Source: Cavia porcellus (lineage: Eukaryota; Chordata; Mammalia; Rodentia; Caviidae). From it: a stretch of 64,000 nucleotides of DNA. Both the position numbers and the translations under genes were made by a program. Numbering within the stretch: position 1 is the stretch's first letter; each line of letters begins with the position of its first letter. The stretch covers positions 15,437,501-15,501,500 of the forward strand of contig NW_026947506.1 in assembly GCF_034190915.1 (NCBI RefSeq), read 5' to 3'. The notes below the pieces were generated by a model that was not told the origin of the DNA, made no database searches, and worked only from the letters and a program-made list of their open reading frames with translations. Shown in pieces: positions 48,781 to 61,599 of this stretch.

Positions 48781-49610
48781 AAACCAACTGCAAGCAACCT
48801 GCAAGTCTTAAAGGAGTGGATGTGATTACTCTGACATCATTAGGGACCTCCCACCATGGTTAAAGTACTCCTCTTTCCAGGATTTAACTAAGGCCTTGGT
48901 GCCACGTTTGAACACATGGACAGGAGATTGTAAAATAATAGAGTGTCACTGCAGCACATTTTGCTTATAATCCTTTAAAGTTTTAAGCAAGGCTTTTCTT
49001 TGCTGCCATAACTTTAAATGTCTAATCTCCTGTAGTCCTTCAAGCACTGGCATCAGTGAAAAGGGCTTGCTTCCCACACCTAATCTCAAACCAGTGAGCC
49101 ATGCCTGTATGGGGTGCACTGTGTTGATAGGAGTGCAATAGAAATCAATATGCCCAATTAATTCCTGTATCTTGGCAGTTTTTCAAGTGTTCTTTAGAGT
49201 CCAGTTTTGTCTCTGCACCTGAACTAAACTCTGAGGTTGATAGGCCATAAGTAGCTTCTAGACAAGCCCTAAGGTCTTTGAAAGTCCTTGCATTACTAGA
49301 CCCTCAAAACAGGGTTACTTTTCTGAACTCACTATTATGGAGGGCCAATACTGGGCTGTAATCAAGTCCATCATAGCTCCAATAATGTTTCTAGAAGTCT
49401 CTTGTGGGAACTGCTTCTACTTAACCCAAGCAGGTAAAGACCAAGTCTTGAAGGTATCTTTTGTTTCCACCCACGTGTTTTAGTTCACTAAAGTCAGCCT
49501 CAATATCTTCAAAAGACAAACTCTGTTCCTTTCAGATACTTGGTTGCTGTAGAGGCTGGGAAGTCATGTTATTACAGACACCATTTGCACAAAGAGCCAT
49601 CACTAAATCA
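48780..49610 (-). pseudogene. Antisense ERV integrase remnant (class I-like)
   Basis: Translating the minus strand from about 49,567 gives a long frame broken only by scattered stops. It contains an ADFSELKHVGGNKRYL block and a VEAVPTR block, which fit the first catalytic region of a retroviral integrase. Farther on are an NTPR-like stretch and a C-terminal block (VFKRGTKALVKSWKEE, near 48,870-48,930). That block resembles the integrase C-terminal domain of class I ERVs. Stop codons and one or two frame changes make it nonfunctional. The rest of pol is not visible to the right, where a microsatellite begins. Confidence 0.6.
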
Positions 49611-49794
49611 CACAAAACCCAAAGTCTTTGCACAAGGAAATAACAACCATGTGAATGTCTTTCCCAAATGAGTACAGTAGGTAGGTCTTGTGTTACATAA
49701 AGGTCCAAGGACTAAGCAATAAAGTCATTTTGTCCTGGAAAAAGTTGCCATTCATTTTGCTCAGTGACCTCTTTGTTTTTGTCCACTTAAAATC

Positions 49795-49856
49795 TTCCTT
49801 TTCTTTCCTCTTTCTTTCTCTTTCTTTTCTTTATCTCTCTTTCTTTCTTTCTTTCA

Positions 49857-49931
<75 letters not shown>

Positions 49932-49940
49932 CTTTCTTTC
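49795..49940 (+). repeat. (TTTC)n microsatellite
   Basis: A continuous tract of CTTT units of about 145 bp with a few CTC interruptions. Confidence 0.97.
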
Positions 49941-50164
49941 CAAATACATTATATTCAAAGATACAAGTAAAAAAAGAAAACCACAACATAAATTTTAAAG
50001 TGAAAGATATGGGTCCAGTCAGGGATAACAACAGTACATACAAAGTGCATTGTCATCCCCAAATCATTCACTCAGGGAACAAGACATCTATCTTCTGTTG
50101 TTGAAAAATACCAGTAAAAATATTTCTATTCAGTGAGCTCAGTGAAATCAGTAGTATAACGATT

Positions 50165-50166
<2 letters not shown>

Positions 50167-50215
<49 letters not shown>
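50167..50215 (+). repeat. (AC)n microsatellite
   Basis: About 24 perfect AC dinucleotides. Confidence 0.98.
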
Positions 50216-50218
<3 letters not shown>

Positions 50219-50329
50219 GCTTTTACTTTCAGCTTGCCGTGCTAATGAAATAATATGATGTCTGCATATGCATGTCTTATTTATATCACTAATAATTATA
50301 TTCTTAAGGTGCATACAATTACCTATAAA

Positions 50330-53150
50330 AGTGTCCTCTTTATCATTTTTATGGCTGAGTCATACTCCATTGCATAAAAATACCGCATCATTTTTATCCA
50401 TCACTCAGTAGATAGACATGTAGTTTGGATCCAATGTCTGGCTATTTCAAATTGTGCTGTTATAAAATGGGTACACATATATCATGTCATGCCGAAAACA
50501 TATTTTTCATTCTTTTGGAAAGATAGCCAGAAGGGGAATAGTTGGTTTGAATGGGACCACTAAACTTAATTTTTGAGAAAATTCCACACAGATTTCCATA
50601 GCTGTTGTATCCATCTGCTTTCCCACCAAGAGTGCAAAAGAGTTCCTATTTCCACACAGTGCCTCCCGCATTTGTTATTGGTTGATTTCTTGATAATAGA
50701 CATTTTTTCTGAAATGAAGTGAAGTCTCAGTGTTGTTTTTATTTGCATCTCTTGAATGATCCATGATGTTGAAAAATTTTTCACATATTTATGTGTTGTC
50801 TCTTCACTCTATTCACGGTTTCTCTGGCTGTACAAAAACTTTTCAGTAGGATGAGACCCCATGTGTTAATTCTTTGTGATAGTTCCTGTACTCTCTGGGT
50901 TTTGTTTATAAATCTTTGACCACATGAATGCCTTCAAGAGTTTTACTTACTCTATCTTCAATAAGATTTATTGTTTCTGTTTTATATTAAGTTCTTTGAT
51001 CCACTTTTATCTAACATAATACATGGTGAAAGGTATGGGTCCAGTTTTAATCTTTGGCATGTGTAGACCCAGGTTTTCCAAAGACACTTATTAGACAGGC
51101 TTTCTTCCCATGGAAGTGTTTGGCATCTTTCTCAAAGATGTGGTGGCTTAGCATGTCTGAAGTTGTTTCTGCATCTTCTAGTTTATTCCATTGATTTTTG
51201 GTTCTCTCCTTTTTTTTATTTTTAAGTAAAGGATTGTGTTGTTCCCTGTCTTTTCTTTGTTGCCCAGGACTGCCTTTGCTATTTTGGGTGGCATCTGGTT
51301 GCAGATGAGTTTTAAGATTGTTTTCTGTAATTCTGTGAGACATGCTCTTGGAATTTTAATCGGGATTACATTGAATTGGTATATCAGTTTTGGAAGTAGG
51401 GCCATTTTCACTATATTGGTTCTTCCTACATAAGAGCATGTGATATCTCTCCATTTTCTAATATGCTGTTCAGTTCCCTTTTTCAGAGTGTTATGGTTTT
51501 TAATATAAAGGTCTTTTGCATCCTTTGTTAGACTGATTACTAGGTATTGGTCTTTTTTGATGCTATAGTAAAAGTTATTGAATCTCTGACTTCTCTCTCA
51601 GTGGGTGTGTTATTGCTTTACAAGAAGGCTATTGATTTTTGAGTCTTGACTTTGTAAGCAGCTATGGTATTTAATTTGCTTGTTAAATCTATATGTCTTT
51701 TGGTTGTTTTGGGGATCCCCTAAGTAGAGTATCACATCATCTACAAATATGCTTCTTTCCTTATCATTCTTCATTTTATTTCTTTCTCTTTTGTAATGCC
51801 TTCAACTAAATTTTCCAAGACTATATTGAATAAAAGTGGAGATAGAGGACATCCTTGTCTTGTTCCTGATTTTAAGAGTGAAAGCTTTCCATTTTTGTCC
51901 ATTTAATATGATGTTGGCTGCTGGTTTGTCATAGATAGTCTTTATCAGATTGAGATTTCAACCATCTATTGCAATTTTTCTGTAGAGTTTTTATCATGAA
52001 TGGGTGCTGGACTTTTCAATGTTTTTTCTGCTTCTATCAAGATGATCATATAAATTTTGTGCTTGGTTCTGTTAACATTATGTATTACATTTATGGATTT
52101 ATGTATGTTAAATAACCCCTGTGTCCCTGGGATGAATGCCACTTGATCATGTTGCACAATCTTTTTGATGGTTTACTGCAGTCCATTTTCCAGTATAGTA
52201 TTGAGTATTTTTGCATCAATGGTCATAAGGAAGATTAGCCTATAATTTGTTTTCTTAGTTAATTCCTTTTGTGGTTGTAGAATCATACTTGCTTCCTTAA
52301 ATGAATTTGGGAGTCCTGATTCCTTAGCAATTTAATTAAAAAATTTAGACGTATTGGTCTTAGGTTTTTAACAGATTTCTTGTACAATTCAGCAATGAAT
52401 CCATCAAGGCTTGGGATTTTCTTTATTAATAGGTTTTAATTACATCTTTGATTTTATTTATTGATATTAATTTTTATATCTTCTTGATTCAGCTGTGGTA
52501 ATTCATATGTAACTTAGAATTTTTTTTTCTCTTTTTATCGGTACCAGGGATCAAACTCATGACTGCCTGCTTGCACGGCAGATGCTTATGCCGCTGAGCT
52601 AAAACTCCAGCCCGCCACATGTAACTTAGAGTATGACCATTTCTTTTGTGTTTTCCACCTTATTAGAATGTAAATTTTCAAAGTAGATCTATATACTTCC
52701 TGGATTTCTGCAGAGTTAGTTTTGATTTTGCCTTTTTCATTTATAATTGTGTGGACACGGGTCTGTTCTTTCCTTTTTTTGATAAGGTTGACAAAGGGTT
52801 TGTCAATTTTATTTAATCTTTAATAGAACCAACTCTTTGATTCTTTCTTTCTTTTTATTGCTTTTTTAGTCTCCAGGGTGTTTGTTTTGATCTTTATAAT
52901 TTTTCCATTGTATGAGATTTTGGTTTAGCCTGCTTTTCTTTCTCTTGAAGTTTGAGGTTTCACATTAAGTTGTTTATATGTGTTTGTCCTGTTTTCCTGA
53001 TATGGGCATTTAGTGTTATAAATTTCCCTCTTAAGACTGCTTTGATTTTGTCCCATAAATTCAGGAATGCTGTACTGTCATTATCCTTCATCTGTAAAAT
53101 TAGTCTAACTTATTCTTCAATTTCAACTGTGAAGTGGAATTTAATAAGCT
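50330..53150 (-). mobile_element. Antisense LINE-1 ORF2 fragment
   Basis: Read on the minus strand, it is collinear with about 2,540-5,470 of the first L1: linker, RT, C-terminal domain and the [12 protein letters not shown] end near 50,370. Its RT motif at about 51,735-51,750 reads FVDD, with Val in place of the L1 Ala. Many stops and frameshifts are present. Endonuclease and ORF1 are missing at the right end and the 3' UTR at the left end. A SINE is nested at 52.5 kb. Confidence 0.88.
52519..52618 (-). mobile_element. ID-like SINE nested in L1, with target-site duplication
   Basis: On the minus strand the element reads gctggagttttagctcagcg (A box), cataagcatctgccgtgcaa and catgagtttgatccctggta (B box), then an A-rich tail. 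The 12-bp repeat atgtaacttaga flanks it at 52,507-52,518 and 52,619-52,630. It interrupts an older L1, which gives their relative ages. Confidence 0.92.
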
Positions 53151-53345
53151 GATCCAGGCATCATAGTTCATGCCTTAATTCCAGAACTGGTGAGGCTGTG
53201 AGAATTAATTCCAGAAATGGTGAGGATTATCCTGAGTTAGATTCCAGCCTCTGCTTTATGGTGGAATCTAGGGAAACCTGAATTCTTTAGCAAGACCTTG
53301 TCTGAAAAAAAAAAAAAAAAAAGAAAAAGAAAGGAAAAAAAAGGG
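53150..53345 (+). mobile_element. B1-like SINE with A-rich tail
   Basis: It starts ccaggcatcatagttcatgc and cttaattccagaactggtg, with part of that stretch duplicated (aattccagaaatggtgagga). It continues agttagattccagcctctg and ends gaccttgtctg with an A-rich tail (53,307-53,345). Confidence 0.7.
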
Positions 53346-55500
53346 AGAAAATGAGATGGAAAGGCAAGGCAAGGAATCCAGAAAACCAGATGAATGAGTG
53401 AATAATAAAGTCTCTAATTAAGGAAAATTAAGGACTTGAGACATTTTCAGTCTATATTATCTTTAAAGAACAACTACAATATCTCTCAAACTCTGCCAAA
53501 ATTTTGCAACGATTGCTTTGATTTCAAACTGTTTTTGGGCTCAACCAGAAGTTGACACACAGTCAGACAACTTCATTCCAAGTAAAATACAGGCAAATAT
53601 TTAGGTTGACAATTGATAGAAAAATCTCCAATAAAATACAAGCAAACTGAATCAATAGCACAACAACAAATCAAAAGAGCTCTCATATTATGAAAACACA
53701 GAATAATTTATATGTGATTATGAAAAAGGAAGTACATATGACTCCAAAAGTTAGATTTCTAAAACATCAAAACTTAATTTATTAGAAAACACTATAGGTT
53801 GTCAGGAATTCAGGTGTATTGAGACAGAGTTGAATAAGTAGAATAAAGAATATCCCAGAGGAACAATTCTGTGTAGTTATGCACTAGTTGATATATTACA
53901 TATGTTTATCAAAGTCCTGCAGAAAATATGAATCTTAAGGTCTTTAATTAATAATAATATATCAATGTTGGTTAATCAATCATAAAATATTTATATCAAT
54001 GGCAATTATTAATATTAAAGGAAAAGTAAACTCTGTAGGTACAGTGAGTTAATAGGTGTTTATAAAAATTTTGCTCAATTTTTCTATACATTTCAAAATA
54101 ATTTCTCAATTATTAAATGCAGCAATGTAAGATAAAATAACTGAAAGAGAAAATAAAGAACAATAAAAGTATAAGTTCTTATTTTTTCTTCACAGTGAAG
54201 CCATGGAATGCAATAAAATCCAAAGAATCAAAGTGTAAATTTGATCAGAAAAATAATAGAGGAGTTTCTTTTAAGCTAAGAAGAGATAATCAAGTAAAAA
54301 ACAATACTGAAAAATAATACTTTATTAACAATGAAGCCCAGAGACTAACACAGAAACCATGGGGAATGGTACTTAGAAATTTGTCAACAGATTTATTCCA
54401 TATTGTGCAGGGTAAAAATGTCCTCGGTTTTCCTTAAAAACAGTGAGAAAAATTTTCAGTATAATTTGATGTTTTCAAAATTTAGTTTTGTGTTTGGAAA
54501 CTTTATTTCATTTATCTACAACTGGGCATACAGATTTCTGCTTTCATCCATGCTGTGTATTAGGAAGCAGAATTATCTTTCTGCCTTAAACTCCTTAGGA
54601 AATGCAAAAAAAAATGTGAAGGATCAATATTCAGAAACTGGAAACTATTACCCTTGACACAGAAGAAACAAAACAGGCTCTAATGATGTGAAATTTACTC
54701 GAATTTCCATGTCATTTTATAAAAAAAAAAGAAGGCCAAAAAGCATATGATGATTGTTCACCTTAGGATCGCCACAACAACGAGAATTCATGGGGGACAG
54801 AAGTGGAAAAAGACAACCACACAGAAAAGGAATGGGGTTGGTGAGGGGTCTCCACATGTGCTAAGAGGGTCAGTCACTATTACAGAGAGGTTTTCTCTGT
54901 CCATCCTGAAGATGTACATTACTTTTTACCCCATCTAGATGACCAGTGACCCACTGGAGCAAAAGCATCTACAAAACTTAGAAATTTAAACCTAAATATG
55001 AAAGAGGGAAGATTTACCAACCTAATTCTCCAACCTAATCTTATTTTATAGTATGAAACTGTATTACTTTATTAGCATTTGAAAATTATGTCCAATATTA
55101 AGACATAAAATCATTTCTACTTTCTCTGCACAAGTAACCAGGTGCCTGTCACACAAGATTTGCAGCTCCTTATATGTATGAAATGACAAGTACTCAGGAT
55201 AGTCATTGAACTAGAACTAATTTGATATAAAATTGCTAGTAACAGAATCCAGAAACTCTTAAATTCACCAGAAAGCCCTGACATCATTTCAATATGAAGT
55301 AATAATCACAATTCAAACTTCTATTACAATCACAATATACCACTTTGGAAAATTCAGAGTAGTTCTCTGCAACCTATCCCCTCAATTAGGAATTTCAGTA
55401 GGAGCTTGACAGTGGATCAACTTCGTGGTTCCTAAATTCAGGGAATCTGTGTCATTAACCTAGTGCTTATTACTTTAAATTACAGAAAGTAGGGTAAGTG
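53346..55500. other. No gene seen
   Basis: AT-rich DNA with no open frame resembling a known protein and no repeat I could identify by eye; ancient repeats are likely. Confidence 0.5.
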
Positions 55501-55830
55501 GCCAAAGCAGGAGGAAACAGCCAGCAAGCCAGGAAGAGAAAAGTCAGTGTCTCCTAAGATCCAGCCATGTTGGAACTTAGTGGGCTGAGCAAGAAATCAA
55601 CATGTCCTCTTTCCTGTAAGCAGTCATGGCCCAAACAGCAGTGGGCGATGCAGGAAGACAACAAGTCAGCATCTCCTGAGATCCAGGCATGTGGGAAGTT
55701 TGTGATCTGAGCAAGAAAGCCACATGCCTTCCATCCTGGTAAGCAACCATGGCATGAGAAAGCAGTGGGTGAGCCAGTTAGAGAACAAGTCAGCATCTCC
55801 TGTGAACCTATGTGTGCATGAGCACAGAAT
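55500..55830. repeat. Tandem repeat, ~123 bp period, about 2.7 units
   Basis: The start agtcag...atctcct recurs at 55,542, 55,664 and 55,788 (spacings 122 and 124). Each is followed by gatccagccatg- or gatccaggcatg-type text, a gagcaagaaa block and an agcagtgggcgatg/agcagtgggtgagcc block. It may come from an LTR or an L1 5' region; the origin is not clear. Confidence 0.8.
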
Positions 55831-58440
55831 CAAATGTTCCATCCACCACCCCCATTTAGCAACTGGATGGTGTTCAGGACAGCTGCAATTGATAGCAACT
55901 AAGGTACATAAAGCAACGAAATGTTTGTATTGTTGCATTGATTATGCTGACCTAGAGCCAGAGGTTTGAGCATCTCTTGGGAGGATGACTATATGAAATA
56001 TAGCAACTATGAGGGATTTCCTTCTGTCTTTTCTTTGAAGGCAAATGTTGGTTACACTGATTTTGCTTCATTCTTATTAATTGTTTTGTTCTATTCAATA
56101 TTCTGTTTTGATAGGTTTTGCAGGGTTTTTTTGGTTTTATTATGTTATACATAATTGAATGTATAACTATTATGAAAATAACAAGATATACTATGGTACC
56201 TATTACTGTTATCCCTGTATACTGCTCTGAAGTTATATATCAATCTCATTGCACTGTCGTGATTGGTATTGTCCTGTCTTGTTTTGTTGTGTTTTACCAC
56301 GTTCAAAATATAAATAAATAAATAACAGACAGTAAGATACTCAACAGAAGTTACTAACATAGTCATGTTTAACTGAAAGGAAACTTACATGATTCAACTG
56401 ATTTACGGTTTGTTTGCAGATGTTTCTAACTTGGATCAGGGCACGTCAGTCCACATTCTTTCCATGTGACAATAGAAGCATACCATGAAGTAGAGTTTCT
56501 TTAATCCTTTCTTTCTTTCTTTCTTTCTTTCTTTTTGTCTTTCTTTTTTGGCTTTTGATGCCTTATATTTGTTCTTGTCTTTATATGAGTATGAACATTA
56601 TTTCTATTACTTGTCTCTATCCTGATGTGCTCTTCTTCATATTTTTTCCTCTCTCTTGCTCTCCTGTCTTCTTAACATCTTTACCAATTTTTGCATGTTT
56701 TTTCTTCATCCTTTAGCATTTTTTTCTGATTTCTTCCTCTTCTTCTATTTCTCTATTGTATGACAAACCATTTAAGAATTTTCTCTCCTTATGATATATT
56801 CAGTAAATTGAGGGCTTATTCACTACATGCATTTTTTTTTCATTTTCGATTTTGTTGCATGACAAAGTATCTATTCCACATATTTAAAAGTGACAAATTA
56901 GGGTTTACCTCACTTGTCATTTTTGGGGCTGTGTCTGATGCTGTTGATATTTTTCATTGCACCACTTTATCCAAAGTGACATAATTCTACCCTTTGTTCG
57001 TCTTGGTATACCAACTCTGAGGTCCAGCATCTGTATTAGCAATTACAACTCTGGAGTGGAGATGTTGGAGAATGAACAAATTAAAAGGTGAAGAAAACTG
57101 AGACCAGGTGAAGCCTCATCTCTTGGTGGAGAGAAGTAACCACTTTTTGAAAATAGCACACTTATGGATACAGTGAGAATGCTACTGTCAGCAGAAATCC
57201 ATCTGCCTAGCAACTTTTTTGGTTAGCTTGCTTTGTGCATTTCCCATTCTTGGTGGTGGAATAACTTATTCATGCATCTCACTTCTGACACTCTATGTCT
57301 TTATCTCTAGGTTTGATTTAGCACCACACATGTGATCAGTTTCCAGCTTCAGCCACTCCCTAACTCTCTCCATTTCCTGTTTTGTGCCTTCAAATAGTGG
57401 GTGGTTTATAGAAGTTGGAAGACCTATGTTTCAAGAATCTTGCAGAACACCTTCTCCTTTTCAGCTCTTTTCATTCTGAGTGCATTTACTTGTTTAGGCC
57501 AAAGATTCCAGGCCCAAAATCTATAGGACCCTCCATTCAGCAGTGTAACTCTTTAAAGTCTGTTGCCTCACAAGAATATTCATTTATCAGTATAGCTGGT
57601 AATTGTCAGAATGTATTAATGATTTGAGTTTCTTCTTCTTTTAACATACCAAAATGGCATTATTTTACACATTCATGGTTAGACTTTTCTGCTGAATGTT
57701 CAAGATCAAATTAAAGTGAAAACTGTATTAATTAAGTTTTTGTTATCAACGTCAGCTAAGTCTCTAAAGAATTTACTTCAGGACCACGTACAGCACCTCT
57801 TTTATCTTCTGTCAGTGTCAACCATCTGGATGAGTCACAATCATTGCATGACCAACCTGATTTTTTTGCACATTTGATAAACATTTGGCTCCTAGTAACT
57901 CTTCTTAAGCACAAAATGCACCCTCAATTTTTTTCCTTGGTGTTTCAACAATCTCCTTGGCCAGAAGACCAGAGTCGAATGTAGGTATATGATATCACAA
58001 CCATGATTCTGTCATGCATTGGATCCTCACTGACCTCCGAGTACTAGAGCCAGAATACTGGCTATCCTCCTGCCCCATCTATCTTTCTAGCTTTTGGTCT
58101 CTAAATCAGATGCTGACTATGCAGAAGAGAAGGTTTCTGCCACTACTTTGTAATGAGAACTGTTAACTGTAATAAGTTTATCTTAAAATGCAGCATCATG
58201 CAATATAATATACCATAATATTTTTTCTACAAAGCTTGGATAAACTAGTAGTTTTGTACCTGTCGAATGTTACAAGTTTGTATTTGTATAGTTATACAAA
58301 AAATTGAATAAAGAAGCCATACATATTGGTGTATCATGATAATGATGATGGCATTTTATTAACACATTCAAATTTTCATTTTGACAAAAATGTTTTCAAT
58401 TATTTTTATATATTTAATTTTATTTTAAAAATAACAAAAT
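55831..58440. other. No gene seen; possible old L1 3' UTR
   Basis: It is AT-rich. The part at about 56,000-56,330 ends in an aaataaataaataa tail and could be an L1 3' end. A (TTTC)n tract sits at 56,509-56,535. Open frames are short and unconvincing. Confidence 0.4.
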
Positions 58441-58900
58441 AAAACAGATCAATATAAAGCAATGTAAAGCAGTGCTTTGAGGCAAAGCAACAGGAAATCC
58501 AGAGTGCCTACCATAATGTCTCTTTTTTCTTCAAAATAGTTGTTCATACCTTCACACACAGCAAGTTAATACAAAACAGCATAGGATAAAAACAATCAAA
58601 ACAAAAGAATGAGAACCATATGTGTCTTCAAAAACAGACACGAACAAATCAATAATGGTTACCATGATATCTCTTGTTTTCTTGCAAATAGCTGTCCATA
58701 GCTTCACAGAAATTTAAGTCATGTAGCTGACAATAGTCAAAAACCAATCAAAACCAAGAATAAAATCATTATTGGACTTCAAAACAAATGATAGGAAATC
58801 AGAAATGACTACCATGATGTCTCATTTTCTTCATCATAGCTGTACATACCATCACACATACTAAAATCAATTATTGTAAACTCACTAATTGAAGTACATG
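58440..58900. repeat. Tandem repeat, ~150 bp period, three units
   Basis: taccataatgtctc (58,509), taccatgatatctc (58,660) and taccatgatgtctc (58,810) mark three imperfect units of 151 and 150 bp. Each contains a tagctgtccatagcttcaca-type block and an AATCAAAACAA-type A-rich block. The source family is not identified. Confidence 0.75.
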
Positions 58901-59560
58901 TTAGCCTGTATATGTCCATCTATTCTTTTTGTATTAGAGGGAAAAATGAATCCAAACAGTAAAGTTTAAGCAAAATAAGCAAAAGTCAGATAAATAACCA
59001 TACTAAAGTGACCAAAACAATAACAGGGTTTCAAAACAAGGTGGAATGAACATAAATTATTTTACTTTTTGTATACTTATCTTCAAAAATCTTATTCAAA
59101 TTACCAGATATAATTACATAATATTGATATAACACTACACATGTTAACTGTTTGTTCCAAGATGTAATGGAATTAATAATACATTCGTTTTAGTAATATT
59201 AAGTGTATACAAACAAGTTTATATTTTTTCTTCTTTCTTCTCTCCCTTGTCTTGAGTTATTTTTCCCCTTGAGCAGTCACTTATGCTTTCACAATAGTTA
59301 TTGAAGATCTTTTTAATCATACTTAATCTTTCAGTTTCTTACACTACAGGGTCAATATGGTAATTACACATGTGAATTTTTTATTTAAATATTTTTCTTG
59401 TATACAGCATGTTGCTGCATCATGCTTCTTGATCTGTTCCACAAGTTTGTGTAATTTATTGCAGAATTGAGACTATTAACAATTGTTAAAAATGCTATTA
59501 TTGACTAACCCTTGTTATGTTATTTTCCTGTTATAAGTTTTCTCTTTTGTCTTTTTCTTT
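58901..59560. other. No gene seen
   Basis: AT-rich DNA between the tandem repeat and the antisense L1; nothing recognisable. Confidence 0.45.
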
Positions 59561-61370
59561 TCCCCCTAATTGCTTGTCTTTCTTGGTGGATTCATTCTGT
59601 TAGAGTTTATGGAGTTGTAGTCCTTATTATCTCTTTCTAGAATGTCCTTAAGTACATTTTAGAATGCTGATTTGATGGTCATACATTTCTTCAGATATTC
59701 TTTGTCATGAAAACATCTAACTTCTCCACCAATTTTCAAAGATAGTCTTTTAGGATACATCAATCTGGGTGGAAAGATATTTTCATTCAGAACATAGAGA
59801 AATTCCCTCCAAGCTCTCCTTGACTTGAGAGTTTGTGTTGAGAAGTCAGCTGTGATTCTGATGTTTTCCTTACAGGTCATTTCTTCTAGTCCCTAACAGA
59901 TTTTAAGATTCTATTTTTGTGTTGGATTTCTGCAGTCCTGCATATGATATGTCTGGAGCTAGATATCTTTTAATCATTGCTAACTGGAGTTCTGTATGCC
60001 TCACTTATTGGTATGTTAAATTCTTTTTCTCTACCAGGAAATCTTTCTGTCATGATGTCTGCAAACATGGATTTAATATTATTTGTGGTATCCTTGTCAC
60101 TAACTACAAGCCTGTCTTCAATATCTGAAATTCTTTCCTCACATTGGCCTAATGTGCTCTGAATATTTTAAATTGAGTTTTTTCTCCTGATATGTGCTTG
60201 AATCTATTTTATCAATTCATTTATTTCTTATGTTGTACTTCAATGATTTCTTTTCTTCATCTATTTTTTTGTCTGTGTCTGCTCTATCGTCACTAAGCAT
60301 GTTGTGTGTTTTAGTAATCTCTTTAGTTACTTGAGAGATTATTTCTGATTTCATTTTTTCCAGAGCCTCATTCAATTGCCTTGTTGCCACACTGGAAAGA
60401 CCTCCAAATGGGCTTTCAAATTTTCCAGTGTCATTTCCCCCTGGGTATGCATTGGTGACCTGGGCACCTGAGCTTGTCTCTTGTTTAACTATCTTCTCAT
60501 TTCTTGTCTGTTTTAATTCCTAGAGTGATACTTGCTACTTGCCTAACAAGATGAACTGAATTTGTGACCATATAACAGAACGCAAAACAATTACATACCA
60601 TATGCAAGTCCATAATATGTCAATTCTGTCCTTAAGGGTTAAAATTGAAAATAGATTAAGGAGAAAACAGAGCAGTAGAAAAAGAGATTGCAATGTATTG
60701 GAGGACAGAGATGGATCCCACCAACTTGTGGAATCTTATGGAGAAGACTGAAGTAGAGTTGGAAGACAGAAAAGATAGAACAGAAAAAAACCACACCCAC
60801 AAGGAAGTTAGGAACCACATTCACACTCATAAAATAAGAATAAAATAAAACAGAAAGATAAATTTAAAAAGATGAGTAAAACAAGAAAAAAGCAAAACAA
60901 AAAAATTGTTCACTTCCAGGATTTTCTCTGGATTCACTAGTAGACATCCTATGGAGACAGCATTCTGAGTCATGCTACTGTTTCCCCTCAAACCAGCACT
61001 GCATTATGACAGAGCAGTAGAGAACCTTAACATGGCTGCCTTCAGAGTAGACTAACTTGGATAACCTGAGTCCAAGCAATTTGCATGTGTCTGCTCCCAG
61101 GTAGGATCTGCTGAAGGAAGCCAGCAGCTGCTCTGGTTCAGGCTCATCTGACTCGACTCCAAAATGGCTCTTGGCCAATCTCTCCCTATTGCAGAATGAC
61201 TAAACCCTTCTCCACTCTCTTCCAGACAGTACAGGTCTCTATGTCTACTGCTCATCTCCACTGCTGAGTCTCTGTGCAAAGACCACTGTAATCACCACCT
61301 GCCACTGTTACCATGAGCCACTGTCCCTAGGTTCAGTCATCTCCCCTCACTAGTGTTGATGATTTCCTGA
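59560..61370 (-). mobile_element. Antisense LINE-1: ORF1 and probable 5' UTR
   Basis: The minus strand at 59,659-59,880 encodes the ORF1 C-terminal domain: ITADFSTQTLKSRRAW, then the FPPRLMYP and FHDKEYLK blocks seen in the first L1. The coiled-coil part runs to about 60,480. From about 60,900 to 61,370 the sequence is GC-richer and without long frames, as expected for an L1 5' UTR. It is not obviously similar to the 256-bp monomers at the window start, so it would be a different L1 subfamily. ORF2 is missing. Confidence 0.7.
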
Positions 61371-61379
61371 TATTGCAAT

Positions 61380-61599
61380 AACTAACATAAGCTTCAATGC
61401 CAGTACAATACCCAAAATTCATATTTCTACCCTCTATTAGCTATTTTTAGGTTCCAAAGAGTATGTAAAATATGCACACTTAGTTGTACTTCTAGTCTGT
61501 AGATTTTGGTACTTCCACACTACAAAGATACTTTCTTGTTCAAAATGACAACAAAAATAGAAATCATGTGTAACATGAAATATATTTTCTTCTGTACAG
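61380..61599 (+). repeat. Segmental duplication copy D4 (start)
   Basis: This part (aactaacataa..., gccagtacaatacccaaa..., gatactttcttgttc..., ttttcttctgtaca) matches 34,105-34,330 in D2 and 10,625-10,860 in D1, in the same orientation. The match ends exactly where a retroviral LTR begins. If the duplicon continues beyond the ERV, another TDPOZ copy may lie to the right of this window. Confidence 0.75.

Noticed and set aside
49688..50104. 138-codon Phe/Leu/Ser-rich ORF
   Set aside because: Most of it is a (TTTC)n microsatellite read in frame.
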